Shown in pieces: positions 1 to 8,161 of a DNA stretch of 59,232 nucleotides; within the stretch, counting starts at the first letter, position 1; every line of letters starts with the position of its first letter. The DNA lies in NCBI RefSeq assembly GCF_030010215.1, contig NZ_JASCRR010000020.1, positions 1 to 59,232 on the forward strand. Direction: 5' to 3'. A model generated the notes under the pieces. The model did no database searches and was not told the origin of the DNA. It saw nothing but the letters and a program-made list of their open reading frames with translations. The translations under genes were made by a program, and so were the position numbers. Source of the DNA: Tianweitania sp. UT-5YL-CI-8 (lineage in GTDB: Bacteria; Pseudomonadota; Alphaproteobacteria; Rhizobiales; Rhizobiaceae).

Positions 1-124
1 CCGCGCCCGCAGGCCCCTGCGCTAAATGGAGAGCTCCGGGCCTACGCGCGCTGACCCTATGCAACCAGAGGCAGGGGTCCCTTTTGGGGGCCGATAAGGG
101 GTCCCGTTACGATGCCGATTGACA
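1..124. mobile_element. End of an IS21-type insertion sequence (rest lies left of the window)
   Basis: The sequence holds two copies of a 22-base unit at 74-95 and 98-119, each starting GGGGTCCC and ending GCCGAT, with a 24-base period. The last bases, read outward on the minus strand, start TGTCAATCGGC. Multiple short terminal repeats and a TGT...CA-type tip are known features of IS21-family ends. The neighbouring lrp reading frame loses family resemblance exactly at this tip (about position 125), which supports an insertion boundary. No istA/istB reading frame is visible in the short stretch available. The family assignment is from memory of IS21 ends, not from a search. Confidence 0.6.
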
Positions 125-407
125 CTTCAGGCCATTGCAGCACCTTTTCCGCAAAGCGGTCGAGATGGTCTTCGTTCTGTTTTTCGAGCTTTATCGACGC
201 AAAAGCGCTGACGGGTAGCCCCACCTTGGCCTGGTCGATTACCGCGCTGTAACCCTTGATGACGCCTTCATCCTCCAGGATGCGAACACGGCGCGCGCAG
301 GGCGAGGGGGATAGGCCGACCTGGTCGCCGAGTGCCTGAACGCTGAGGCGCCCGTCGTTTTGGAGCGCGGCAATGATTTTGCGATCCAGTGGGTCCAGTT
401 TCTTCAT
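57..407 (-). pseudogene. Lrp/AsnC-family transcriptional regulator, C-terminally truncated by an IS end
   Basis: The N-terminal part is a normal Lrp/AsnC regulator. It has the opening motif KKLDPLDRKIIAALQNDGR, then the winged-helix DNA-binding domain with SPSPCARRVRILEDEGVIKGY, then the start of the RAM (ligand-sensing) domain. Resemblance stops after WPEV. The last residues are encoded by the IS terminal repeats, and the frame ends at a TAG at 57-59. A full family member is about 150 residues; this frame gives about 116, with only about 95 native. ATG at 407 is preferred over GTG at 413 because the family starts right at MKKLD. It is divergent from the AceE-like gene at 536, 128 bases away, so it was probably the local regulator. 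Without most of the RAM domain, it is unlikely to form a normal octamer or sense its effector. Confidence 0.85.
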
Positions 408-535
408 TGGCACGAATCCGGATAAAATGAAGATAGAGTTGGCGGAAACCGCTAAAAACAGGCAGTTCCTATGGGTTAGTTTGGTTACATTCTCAAATCG
501 TGTGCGGGTAGTCTACCTCAAAAGGGAGGACCATC

Positions 536-2926
536 GTGCACGAAGAAACTGACATACTTGCCGATCTCGAACGGAAAGTTCTCTGGCTTTCGAGTTGGAT
601 GATCCACAATGCCAATCATGTCAGGCCCAACGATGATGGGTTGAAAGTTGGCGGGCATCAGGCCTCGTCCGCCTCGCTGTCGACTATCATGACCGCGCTC
701 TATTTTTCCATTCTGCGGCCCGAGGATCGGGTCGCGGTGAAGCCTCACGCCAGCCCCGTGTTTCACGCCATTCAGTATCTGTTCGGAAAGCAGACACTGG
801 AAAAGCTCCAGAACTTCCGAGGGTACAGGGGCGCGCAGTCCTATCCTTCCCGGACGAAGGATTCTGACGACGTCGATTTCTCGACGGGCTCGGTCGGCCT
901 TGGAGTGGCACAGACGCTCTTTGCATCGCTGGTGCAGGATTACATCACCGCCAAGGACTGGTCAGGCATCGAGCAGCAGGGCCGCATGGTGGCGTTGCTC
1001 GGTGACGCCGAGATGGACGAAGGAAACATCTTCGAGGCCTTGCTCGAAGGGTGGAAACATGGCCTGCGCAACACCTGGTGGGTTGTCGACTATAATCGCC
1101 AGAGTTTGGATGCGGTCGTGCGGGAAGGCCTGTGGGAACGCTTCGAGGCCATTTTCCGCAACTTCGGATGGGACGTTGTCATCCTCAAATATGGCTCCCT
1201 GCAGCAGGCAGCCTTTGCCGAACCCGGTGGCGAAGCCCTGAAGCGCTGGATCGACCAATGTCCGAACCAGATCTATTCCGCGCTTACCTACCAGGGCGCT
1301 CCCGCATGGCGAAAGCGGCTGCTCGATGACCTGGGCGATCAAGGGGCCGTTACGCGTCTGATCGAGAGCCGCAGCGATGGGCAACTCGAAGCGTTGATGA
1401 CGAATTTGGGTGGACATGATCTGCCCGCTCTGTTGGAGGCATTCAATGTCGCGGCCACGCATGACCGTCCGGTGTGCTTCATCGCCTACACCGTGAAAGG
1501 CTATGGCCTTCCTCTCGCCGGGCACAAGGACAACCATGCGGGGCTGATGACCCCCACGCAGATAGGCACTCTGCGCGACAGGATGGGAATCCGCGAAGGC
1601 CATGAATGGGAACCGTTCGAAGGAATGACCTCCGACCACGTCTCGGTGCGGAAGTTCCTCGCAAACGTCCCGTTTCAGAAGGGCGGTCAGCGTCGCCATG
1701 TGGTACCGGCCATAGCCGTACCAGACAAATTCGACATCCAGCGGTCGGCAGCGATGTCGACGCAGCAAGGCTTCGGCCTGCTGATGCATGAGATTGCCAA
1801 GCAGGACACACCTTTCGCGCAACGTGTCGTGACCACGTCGCCCGATGTGACCGTCTCGACCAATCTCGGAGCGTGGGTCAACCGGCGCGGCCTGTTTGCT
1901 CGGGAGAACATGGTCGATCTCTTCCGCAAGGAGCGCATCCCGTCGACCTTCAACTGGGACTTTTCGCCAAACGGGCAACATCTCGAACTCGGCATCGCGG
2001 AGATGAACCTGTTTCTCATGCTCTCCGCTTTGGGCCTGTCGCACTCGATCTTCGAAGAGCGTTTGCTGCCCGTCGGGACGCTTTACGATCCCTTCATAAA
2101 ACGCGGCCTCGATGCGCTGAACTATGCCTGTTACCAGGATGCGCGATTCATCATCGCCGCCACTCCATCGGGTGTTACTTTGGCGCCAGAGGGCGGCGCT
2201 CATCAATCGATCGCCACGCCGTTGATCGGCATGGCGCAGGACGGGCTTGCATCGTTCGAGCCGGCGTTCGTTGATGAGCTTTCTGTCATCCTCCGTTTCG
2301 CCTTCGACTATATCCAACGAAACGGCGAGGCCGAGCCCACTCAAACCAATTGGCTGCGTGACGCCACGGGAGGGGCGGTCTATCTCCGCCTCTCGACACG
2401 TGCGCTTGAGCAACCGAACCGGGATCTAACCGACGAAAAGTCCGAAGACATCATCAATGGCGGTTACTGGTTGCGCCACCCAGGCCCGAACGCGGAACTG
2501 ATCATTGCCTATACCGGCGTCGTAGCGCCCGAAGCGATCGAGGCCGCAGGGCTGATCGCCGAGGACAGACGCGACGTTGGTATCCTGGCAGTCACATCGG
2601 CGGATCGATTGAATGCTGGCTGGACTGCGGCACAACGAGCGCGCGAAAGCGGCGTGATCACCGCTAGGAGCCACATCGAGCGGTTGTTCGACGACGTTCC
2701 GACCAACTGCGCTATCGTGACCGTCATTGACGGTCACCCTGCAACGCTGGCTTGGCTGGGTTCCGTCAGAGGGCACCGAACGCGATCGCTCGGCGTCGAG
2801 CATTTTGGACAGACCGGAACCATTGCGGATCTCTATCGACATTATGGGATCGACGCCCAAGGAATTCTGCGAGCGGCACAGTTCTTGGTACCCGGCAAGC
2901 CGCTCCGGTATATCGCACCTCGGTGA
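536..2926 (+). CDS. AceE-type thiamine diphosphate-dependent 2-oxoacid dehydrogenase E1 / transketolase-like protein
   Basis: This 796-residue protein resembles the homodimeric pyruvate dehydrogenase E1 (AceE, about 890 residues), the subunit that decarboxylates a 2-oxoacid with thiamine diphosphate. The substrate-side motif VGGHQASSASLSTIMTALYF lies near residues 38-57. The ThDP/Mg motif GDAEMDEGN is at about 156-164, followed by the VDYNRQSLD continuation typical of AceE. The central pyrimidine-binding domain has LGIAEMNLFLML. The start is a GTG at 536 with GGGAGGA about 8 bases upstream. No E2 or E3 gene is nearby. The lrp-divergent arrangement resembles mdeR-mdeB of Pseudomonas putida (2-oxobutyrate dehydrogenase of methionine catabolism); that is a possibility only. 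Pyruvate, 2-oxobutyrate or a sugar-type substrate cannot be told apart here. Confidence 0.85.
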   Translation: MHEETDILADLERKVLWLSSWMIHNANHVRPNDDGLKVGGHQASSASLSTIMTALYFSILRPEDRVAVKPHASPVFHAIQYLFGKQTLEKLQNFRGYRGAQSYPSRTKDSDDVDFSTGSVGLGVAQTLFASLVQDYITAKDWSGIEQQGRMVALLGDAEMDEGNIFEALLEGWKHGLRNTWWVVDYNRQSLDAVVREGLWERFEAIFRNFGWDVVILKYGSLQQAAFAEPGGEALKRWIDQCPNQIYSALTYQGAPAWRKRLLDDLGDQGAVTRLIESRSDGQLEALMTNLGGHDLPALLEAFNVAATHDRPVCFIAYTVKGYGLPLAGHKDNHAGLMTPTQIGTLRDRMGIREGHEWEPFEGMTSDHVSVRKFLANVPFQKGGQRRHVVPAIAVPDKFDIQRSAAMSTQQGFGLLMHEIAKQDTPFAQRVVTTSPDVTVSTNLGAWVNRRGLFARENMVDLFRKERIPSTFNWDFSPNGQHLELGIAEMNLFLMLSALGLSHSIFEERLLPVGTLYDPFIKRGLDALNYACYQDARFIIAATPSGVTLAPEGGAHQSIATPLIGMAQDGLASFEPAFVDELSVILRFAFDYIQRNGEAEPTQTNWLRDATGGAVYLRLSTRALEQPNRDLTDEKSEDIINGGYWLRHPGPNAELIIAYTGVVAPEAIEAAGLIAEDRRDVGILAVTSADRLNAGWTAAQRARESGVITARSHIERLFDDVPTNCAIVTVIDGHPATLAWLGSVRGHRTRSLGVEHFGQTGTIADLYRHYGIDAQGILRAAQFLVPGKPLRYIAPR

Positions 2927-3516
2927 TGAGGCGACAGGACCAGACTTTCCGAATTGCTTCCGGCGACATCGGGGCGTTGAAGCTGGGATCATCTGGCTTC
3001 TGGCCCCGGCAGGACGTGTAGTCGCACGGCTAATCCCTGTTGGTTCGAGCGGCTACGCAATGTTAGCTTGATCTTCGCAAGACTGCGCTCATGCAAGAGA
3101 ACCTATTTAGGCACTTGACGACTGGCCTGGCGCATAGCGACCGACTGGAATCGATCTGGCCAACAAAAAGTCGCGACCATCCTGATCGAATGCAGGTCGA
3201 TGCTGAGCAGACCTATGCCATCTACTGCATGACTACCACAAGGAACGGCTTCAGCCACCGCAACGCTCTTCGATTGAACCCTGTCGTCACCAGGGTAAGC
3301 ACGGCATCAACGATGCGGTTGTTCTGACGGATTCCGACATTTGTCATCACTTTCAAGATCGGAATTACCGCGCTCGTCAGGACGAAGCCGCTGTCCAACG
3401 TTTAGACCAAATGCCTGAAAATAGTGCATATTCTTCGTTTTTCTATTATAAAAATATCAATTGACATATCACGTAAGATGTCCAATTTTCTTGCGGACTG
3501 CACTAGTAGGCTTCCC
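2927..3516. other. Gap of about 590 bases with no recognised gene
   Basis: No reading frame here shows family resemblance. The short frames (for example 78 codons at 3091-3327, or an 85-codon open stretch at 3207-3461 without a clear start) lack a ribosome site and recognisable motifs. The last 100 bases turn AT-rich compared with the surroundings and hold an inverted repeat at 3459-3487, so the 3' part is probably the promoter region of the catabolic cluster that starts at 3517. Confidence 0.6.
3459..3487. promoter_or_regulatory. Inverted repeat in the AT-rich region upstream of the racemase operon (candidate operator)
   Basis: AATTGACAT at 3459-3467 is mirrored by ATGTCCAATT at 3478-3487, an almost perfect inverted repeat of 9-10 bases with a 10-base spacer. 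It lies about 30 bases before the ATG at 3517, in a locally AT-rich stretch. It is a plausible operator for the FCD-GntR regulator encoded at 11628 in the same cluster; this link is inferred from position only. TTGACA within it could also be a -35 element. Confidence 0.4.
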
Positions 3517-4176
3517 ATGAAAATTCTTGTTCTCAATCCGAACAGTTCGGCTAAGGTGACCGCGGCAATCGCGGCGAGCATCGCACCGTTGCAGGCGGTC
3601 ACGGCTCACACAATCGTTTGCGACCGTCTTCCCGATGCGCCGATCGGTATCGAGACCGATGCGGATGTCGCCCTTGTCACGCCGATGGTCGTAGAGAAGA
3701 TTGGTTCCAGCGACGCGGATGCCTTTGTCATCGCTTGTTTTTCGGATCCCGGAGTTGAAGCGTCGCGTGCGGCGACAAGCCGGCCAGTGGTCGGTATCGC
3801 CGAAGCTGCCTATTATGCTGCACTGCAGCTCGCGCAGCGCTTCGGCGTTGTCTCTCTCGGTGCATCTTCAGTCGCACGCCATGCGGCCCATATCGAACGG
3901 CTTGGGTTGACCGGGCGTCTCGCAGCCGACCGGCCGGTCAACATGTCGGTGGCGGAAGCAAACGATCTCAGCCTTGCCGGCGCATCCGTTGCGCGCATCG
4001 CCAAAGTCATGTCGGAAAGCGACGGTGCCGGTGTCGTGATCCTAGGCTGTGCCGGCATGGGTGGTCATCGGCCGGTCCTGCAGCAGGAACTCGGTGTGCC
4101 GGTCGTTGATCCCGTGCAGGCGGCAGTCGCGGCCGCGATCAATGCGCTCGACCTTCAATATTTCGCGAAGATGTGA
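3517..4176 (+). CDS. Asp/Glu/hydantoin racemase family protein
   Basis: The 219-residue protein has the size and motifs of the aspartate/glutamate/hydantoin racemase family, cofactor-independent enzymes that invert an alpha-carbon using two cysteines. It opens with MKILVLNPNSS, the usual hydantoin-racemase start. The two cysteines are in VIACFSDPG (about residue 76) and VILGCAGMGG (about residue 178). The reading frame is open further upstream to 3424, but the family start fits ATG 3517. Only 4 bases separate it from the amidohydrolase at 4181, and such pairs (hydantoin racemase plus hydantoinase) are a known arrangement for processing racemic cyclic ureides or amides. The exact substrate is not visible. 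Confidence 0.85.
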   Translation: MKILVLNPNSSAKVTAAIAASIAPLQAVTAHTIVCDRLPDAPIGIETDADVALVTPMVVEKIGSSDADAFVIACFSDPGVEASRAATSRPVVGIAEAAYYAALQLAQRFGVVSLGASSVARHAAHIERLGLTGRLAADRPVNMSVAEANDLSLAGASVARIAKVMSESDGAGVVILGCAGMGGHRPVLQQELGVPVVDPVQAAVAAAINALDLQYFAKM

Positions 4177-4180
4177 TCCT

Positions 4181-5572
4181 ATGGAGCTTGTCGTTAAAGG
4201 TCGCGTTGTGGTGCCGGATGGCATCCTCGAAAATGGCTGGGTCGCAATCTCCAACGGTCGCATAGCAGCTGTCGGAACCGGCAATGCGCCTGCTGCTGGT
4301 CGGCTCGACGACCGTGGCAATGCGCTGATCCTGCCAGGTGCGGTCGACGGGCAGACCCATGCGACGAGCTACAAGGGCCTTCCTGGCATCGCCGACACCA
4401 CGCGGTCGGCAATCGCAGGCGGCGTCACCACACTGGTCGACATGCCTTATGATAACCCCGAGCCGCTCGACCGGCCGGAGCGTCTGGATGCCAAGATTGC
4501 CGCGATCGCCGCGCATTCGCACGCCGACATGGCGCTGTACGGGACGGCGACGCGCGAAACGGGCACGGCCAATCTGGCTGCGCTGATTGAGGGAGGAGTC
4601 GTCGCCTTCAAAATTTCATCGTTCGAGAGCAATCCAGTGCGATTTCCTCGGATCGGGGAGGACCTCGTACTCGACTTGATGGAGGCCCTTGCTTCGACGC
4701 GCATTCCGCTCGGGTTGCACAACGAGGACCAGGAGATTGTCGTGGCCCGTGTCGCGCGAGCGAAGGCGGCGGGCCGGAACGGGATTGTGGCGCATGCAGA
4801 AGCGCGGCCGGAAGCAGCTGAACTGGCGGCGACCGGTCAGTTCCTTGCCCTCGGCCTTGCAAGCGGCGCACAAGTCCATCCCGTCCACCTAACGACGGAA
4901 GCGGGTTTCCGATTAACCAACGCCGTCGCGGGACTTGGTGCTGCGGCAACCGGAGAACTCTGCGTCCACTATCTCTGGCTGGATGCCGCACGTGATGGTG
5001 ACCGGCTGGGTGCGCGGATGAAGGTGAACCCGCCGATCCGCACGGCTGCGATCGATGGCCTCTGGCGGTCGATTTCCGACGGCCTTGTCGCGTTCGTTTC
5101 CTCCGACCATTCCAGTTGGCCGATCAACAACAAGCTGACGGACTCGATCTTCGATGCCGGCGCCGGCGTTCCGGGCCTCGAGACATTGGTTCCCGCTTTC
5201 TTTACGGCTGCCGAGGCGCGCGGCCTCGACGCAGCGCGTCTGAGCGCAGAGTACCTGGCCGAGCGACCGGCGCGCTTCTTCGGCATCGACGACCGCAAGG
5301 GCGCGATCGCCGTGGGCCGTGATGCTGACCTGGTTGCGCTCGAACCGGGTTCCTTCGTCTGGGATGAGGCTACCTCTCATGACGGCCTGAACTGGAGCCC
5401 ATTTCACGGCGAAAGGTTTTCGGTCCGCGTCGCCGCGAGCTGGTTACGCGGACAGCTCGCATGGGATGGAAAAGACATTCTCAACAGGCCGGGAGACGGT
5501 CGTTTCGTTTCGCGCTCCACAGCTGGCTGGTTGGGGCTGGAAAGGACTGACAATGGCACTTCTCACAGATAA
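4181..5572 (+). CDS. Cyclic-amide amidohydrolase (allantoinase/dihydropyrimidinase superfamily)
   Basis: The 463-residue protein is a metal-dependent amidohydrolase of the allantoinase/dihydropyrimidinase/dihydroorotase group, which opens cyclic amides. Expected metal-site elements are visible: a carboxylated-lysine candidate K144 (AFKISSF), H180 (LHNED), H236 (HPVHLTT) and D309 (SSDHSS). The first site is unusual: the normal H-x-H reads Q58-T-H60 (VDGQTHA), so one metal ligand is glutamine. The C-terminal GAIAVGRDADLVAL is the usual amidohydrolase beta-sandwich motif. ATG 4181 is chosen because the beta-sandwich start MELVVKGRVVVPDG is standard; the longer upstream frame overlaps the racemase. 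Its 3' end overlaps the next gene by 20 bases, indicating one operon. Confidence 0.85.
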   Translation: MELVVKGRVVVPDGILENGWVAISNGRIAAVGTGNAPAAGRLDDRGNALILPGAVDGQTHATSYKGLPGIADTTRSAIAGGVTTLVDMPYDNPEPLDRPERLDAKIAAIAAHSHADMALYGTATRETGTANLAALIEGGVVAFKISSFESNPVRFPRIGEDLVLDLMEALASTRIPLGLHNEDQEIVVARVARAKAAGRNGIVAHAEARPEAAELAATGQFLALGLASGAQVHPVHLTTEAGFRLTNAVAGLGAAATGELCVHYLWLDAARDGDRLGARMKVNPPIRTAAIDGLWRSISDGLVAFVSSDHSSWPINNKLTDSIFDAGAGVPGLETLVPAFFTAAEARGLDAARLSAEYLAERPARFFGIDDRKGAIAVGRDADLVALEPGSFVWDEATSHDGLNWSPFHGERFSVRVAASWLRGQLAWDGKDILNRPGDGRFVSRSTAGWLGLERTDNGTSHR

Positions 5573-6479
5573 GGCGCGTGGCGTCTTCGTAATCTCGGTC
5601 ACGCCGTTCAAGGATGATGAATCCCTTGATCTCGACAGCCTTGACAGGGTTACAGATTTCTACCTCTCCGCTGGTGCCGATGGCCTGACCGTTCTGGGTA
5701 TGATGGGCGAGGCGCCCAAGCTGACGGGTGGCGAGTCCCGTCAAGTTATCCAGCGCGTGATTGCGCGGGCGCGGGGCAAGCCCGTCGTGGTCGGAGTCTC
5801 GTCATCGGGCCTTGCGGCGCTCACGGAAGTCAGCCACGAAGCCATGGCACAGGGTGCCGCCGGCGTGATGATCGCGCCGCCAATGAACCTGCGCACAGAT
5901 GCCCAGATCCTGACCTACTATCGCCAGGCCTGCGGCTTCCTAGGCAAGGACGTGCCTGTGGTGTTGCAGGATTTTCCGCTCGCGACCACGGTGCAGATCA
6001 GCGACGAACTCTTGGGGCGCCTAATCGACGAGCTTCCGCAGATCGTCATGCTCAAGCATGAGGACTGGCCTGGCCTATCGAAAATCTCGAAGCTTCGCGA
6101 CGCGGAGAAGAAGGGGCGTCGTCGCATCTCGGTCCTTTGCGGCAATGGCGGCGTTTTTCTGCCGGAAGAGGTTGCCCGTGGGGCCGATGGGGCCATGACC
6201 GGATTCGGGTTCCCGGAAATGCTGGTGCAGGTTACCGATCTCGCGAGCCGGGGCGACATTGAACGCGCTCAGGACATCTTCGATGCCTATCTGCCGCTCG
6301 TCCGCTACGAACAGCAGCCGGGCGTCGGGCTTGCTGTTCGCAAATATGTGCTCGCCAAACGCGGCGCTATTGCGGCGGCTGCACAACGGCAGCCCGGTGT
6401 GCAACTGGATGCGCTGGCGCAGGCAGAAGTAGAGCGATTGCTTCGCCGCCAGGACAAACGCCTTAAGGAGTTGGGCTGA
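5553..6479 (+). CDS. Dihydrodipicolinate synthase (DapA)-family lyase/aldolase
   Basis: The protein is 308 residues, the normal length of the Schiff-base-forming DapA/NAL aldolase family. The N-terminal GVFVISVTPFKDD and the GADGLTVLGMMGE segment (equivalent to GTTGE) are typical, and K168 in VMLKHEDW is the expected Schiff-base lysine. The catalytic tyrosine motif (normally L-Y-N-x-P) reads LQDFP with Q139 in its place, which marks a subfamily that does not make dihydrodipicolinate. It overlaps the preceding amidohydrolase and is followed by an SDR that starts inside its stop codon, so it is probably part of the same degradation route, cleaving or dehydrating a ring-opened oxo-acid. This role is inferred from context. 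Confidence 0.82.
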   Translation: MALLTDKARGVFVISVTPFKDDESLDLDSLDRVTDFYLSAGADGLTVLGMMGEAPKLTGGESRQVIQRVIARARGKPVVVGVSSSGLAALTEVSHEAMAQGAAGVMIAPPMNLRTDAQILTYYRQACGFLGKDVPVVLQDFPLATTVQISDELLGRLIDELPQIVMLKHEDWPGLSKISKLRDAEKKGRRRISVLCGNGGVFLPEEVARGADGAMTGFGFPEMLVQVTDLASRGDIERAQDIFDAYLPLVRYEQQPGVGLAVRKYVLAKRGAIAAAAQRQPGVQLDALAQAEVERLLRRQDKRLKELG

Positions 6480-7243
6480 TGGATTTTGGTTTCACCGGGC
6501 GAAAGGCGCTGGTCCTGGGCGCAAGCCGCGGCCTTGGGGCTGCCTGCGCAAGGCTTCTGGCTGAGGAAGGCGCTGATGTATTCGGCGCAGCACGCAACAC
6601 AGCCTCGGTCGCGGATTGGGCGAGGGGTCTTGCAGTAACGCCGGTCGCACTGGACCTCTCCGATCCCATCTCCGTTTCGGATGTCGCAGCCCGAATGGCC
6701 GAAGAGGGTATCGATATTCTGGTCAACAATAGCGGTGGTCCTGCCGCCGGCCCCGCCCGTGGACAAAGTGTTGCGGCCTGGCAGGCGGCGTTCTCGGTCA
6801 TGGCTACCTCGCTGTTCACGCTGACCGATGCAGTCCTTCCCGGAATGATCGACCGCGGTTTCGGCCGCGTCATCACGGTCGGTTCATCGGGTGTAGAGGC
6901 GCCTATCCCGGGCCTTGCCTTGTCGAATGGCGTGCGCGGGGCAATCGCCGGCTGGTCCAAGACGCTGGCCGCCGAAGTCGCACCCAGCGGCGTTACCGTC
7001 AACATGGTTCTGCCAGGAAGGATCGCTACCGACCGTGTACGCGAACTGGACGAGGGCAAGGCCAAGCGCAGCGGCGCGTCGCTCGATGCCGTCCAAAGCG
7101 AAAGCCGTGGCACCATTCCGGTCGGCCGTTACGGGAAGCCCGAGGAGTTTGCAGCCGTGGTGGCGTTCCTGGCAAGCACCCAGGCGAGCTTTGTCACGGG
7201 TTCGATGATCCGCGTGGACGGAGGGATGCTGCGAAACTTTTAG
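6479..7243 (+). CDS. SDR-family protein with altered catalytic Tyr-Lys pair
   Basis: This is a 254-residue short-chain dehydrogenase/reductase. It has the cofactor motif GASRGLG near residues 14-20, NNSGG at about 82-86 and a C-terminal SFVTGSMIRVDGG. The catalytic YxxxK is replaced by S149-N-G-V-R153 (LSNGVRGAIAGWSKTLA). This pattern occurs in one SDR subfamily related to 3-oxoacyl-ACP reductases, and its chemistry may differ from classical SDRs. Its ATG lies inside the stop codon of the DapA-like gene (TGATG), showing translational coupling. It is the last gene before the transporter genes. Confidence 0.85.
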   Translation: MDFGFTGRKALVLGASRGLGAACARLLAEEGADVFGAARNTASVADWARGLAVTPVALDLSDPISVSDVAARMAEEGIDILVNNSGGPAAGPARGQSVAAWQAAFSVMATSLFTLTDAVLPGMIDRGFGRVITVGSSGVEAPIPGLALSNGVRGAIAGWSKTLAAEVAPSGVTVNMVLPGRIATDRVRELDEGKAKRSGASLDAVQSESRGTIPVGRYGKPEEFAAVVAFLASTQASFVTGSMIRVDGGMLRNF

Positions 7244-7244
7244 G

Positions 7245-7269
7245 ACGTCCGACTTTCTGAGCCGGACGT
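7245..7269. repeat. Hairpin between the SDR gene and the solute-binding protein gene
   Basis: ACGTCCG at 7245-7251 pairs with CGGACGT at 7263-7269 around an 11-base loop. It lies just after the SDR stop codon and before the solute-binding protein gene. There is no T-run after it, so it is not a standard terminator. A 5' hairpin that stabilises the mRNA of the abundant binding protein is one known role for such structures. Confidence 0.4.
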
Positions 7270-7316
7270 GGGAATAAATAGCAAGTCCAGACCAACCAAA
7301 AAAGGGGAATGACACA

Positions 7317-8150
7317 ATGAAGAAAACACTGAGCCTCGCTTTCCTTGCCATGATGGCCACCTCCGCGCTGGCGGAGCCGACCATCACCAAGGGCAAGATT
7401 TCCTTCGCGGCCGACTTTGCCGCAGCGCCGAATCAGTTCATCCGCACCGATGGCCAGAATGACGGCCTCAACGTTGATATGTGCGGTGAGATCGGCAAGC
7501 GCCTCGGCCAAGAAGTCGAGTGGACGAATCTCGCATTCCCCGGCCTTGTTCCGGGCCTGCAAGCCAAGCGGTTCGACAGCCTCTGCACAGCGATCTTCAT
7601 CAATCCGGATCGCTTGAAGATCATGAACATGATCGCCTACGTCCAATGGGGCGAGGGCCTCATGGTGCCGAAGGGGAACCCCGGCGGAATATCGTGCGAG
7701 GGTAAGATAGGTGCGCCTGAGAGCTACAATGCATGTTTCGACGGACTGGCCGGCAAGGCCGTTTCAGTTGCCGCCGGTGGGACGACAAACAAGAATCTGC
7801 AGGCGCAAAGCGACCGAATAGTCGCCGCTGGAAAGAAAGCGATCGACATTCGCGCCTTCGATTCCAATTCGGAGGCCATCCAGGCTGCCGTGACCCAGCA
7901 GGTCGACGCGGCTTATCTGAACGATCCTCAAGCGGCTTATTACATCTCAACCAGCAAGGCGCCCTTTGAAATGGCTTTTGCCGGCAACGCAGCAAATCGC
8001 CTCGCGATCACCACTCTGAAAGACAATACCGAGCTGGCGAATATGATCGTCAAAGCGCTGGAAGAGATGCGTGCGGACGGCACCTACAACAAGATCGTTC
8101 AAAAATGGGGCGTCGCTCCAGTCGATGCCTTCGTCCTCAACCCGCAATGA
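7317..8150 (+). CDS. ABC transporter substrate-binding protein, family 3 (polar amino acid type)
   Basis: The protein has 277 residues with a clear Sec signal peptide (MKK, a hydrophobic core, cleavage after ATSALA). The mature part has the family 3 fold: ISFAADFAAAPNQFIRTDGQNDGLNVDMCGEIGKRL-type lobe 1, a GLVPGLQAKRFD segment and the C-terminal YNKIVQKWGV. Family 3 proteins deliver polar amino acids or opines to HisMQ-type permeases. The two permeases of this system are encoded at 8162 and within 10003. GGGG about 8 bases before the ATG serves as the ribosome site. The surrounding enzymes suggest that the ligand is a cyclic amide or amino-acid derivative; that is inferred. Confidence 0.88.
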   Translation: MKKTLSLAFLAMMATSALAEPTITKGKISFAADFAAAPNQFIRTDGQNDGLNVDMCGEIGKRLGQEVEWTNLAFPGLVPGLQAKRFDSLCTAIFINPDRLKIMNMIAYVQWGEGLMVPKGNPGGISCEGKIGAPESYNACFDGLAGKAVSVAAGGTTNKNLQAQSDRIVAAGKKAIDIRAFDSNSEAIQAAVTQQVDAAYLNDPQAAYYISTSKAPFEMAFAGNAANRLAITTLKDNTELANMIVKALEEMRADGTYNKIVQKWGVAPVDAFVLNPQ

Positions 8151-8161
8151 TATGACATAGG

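Noticed and set aside
962-2413. 483-codon open frame antisense to the AceE-like gene
   Set aside because: It has no family resemblance, and the GC-rich sense gene gives long mirror frames. The sense frame has clear ThDP motifs.
3091-3327. 78-codon frame in the gap before the racemase
   Set aside because: It has no ribosome site, no family motif and unusual composition. It is left as unassigned sequence.
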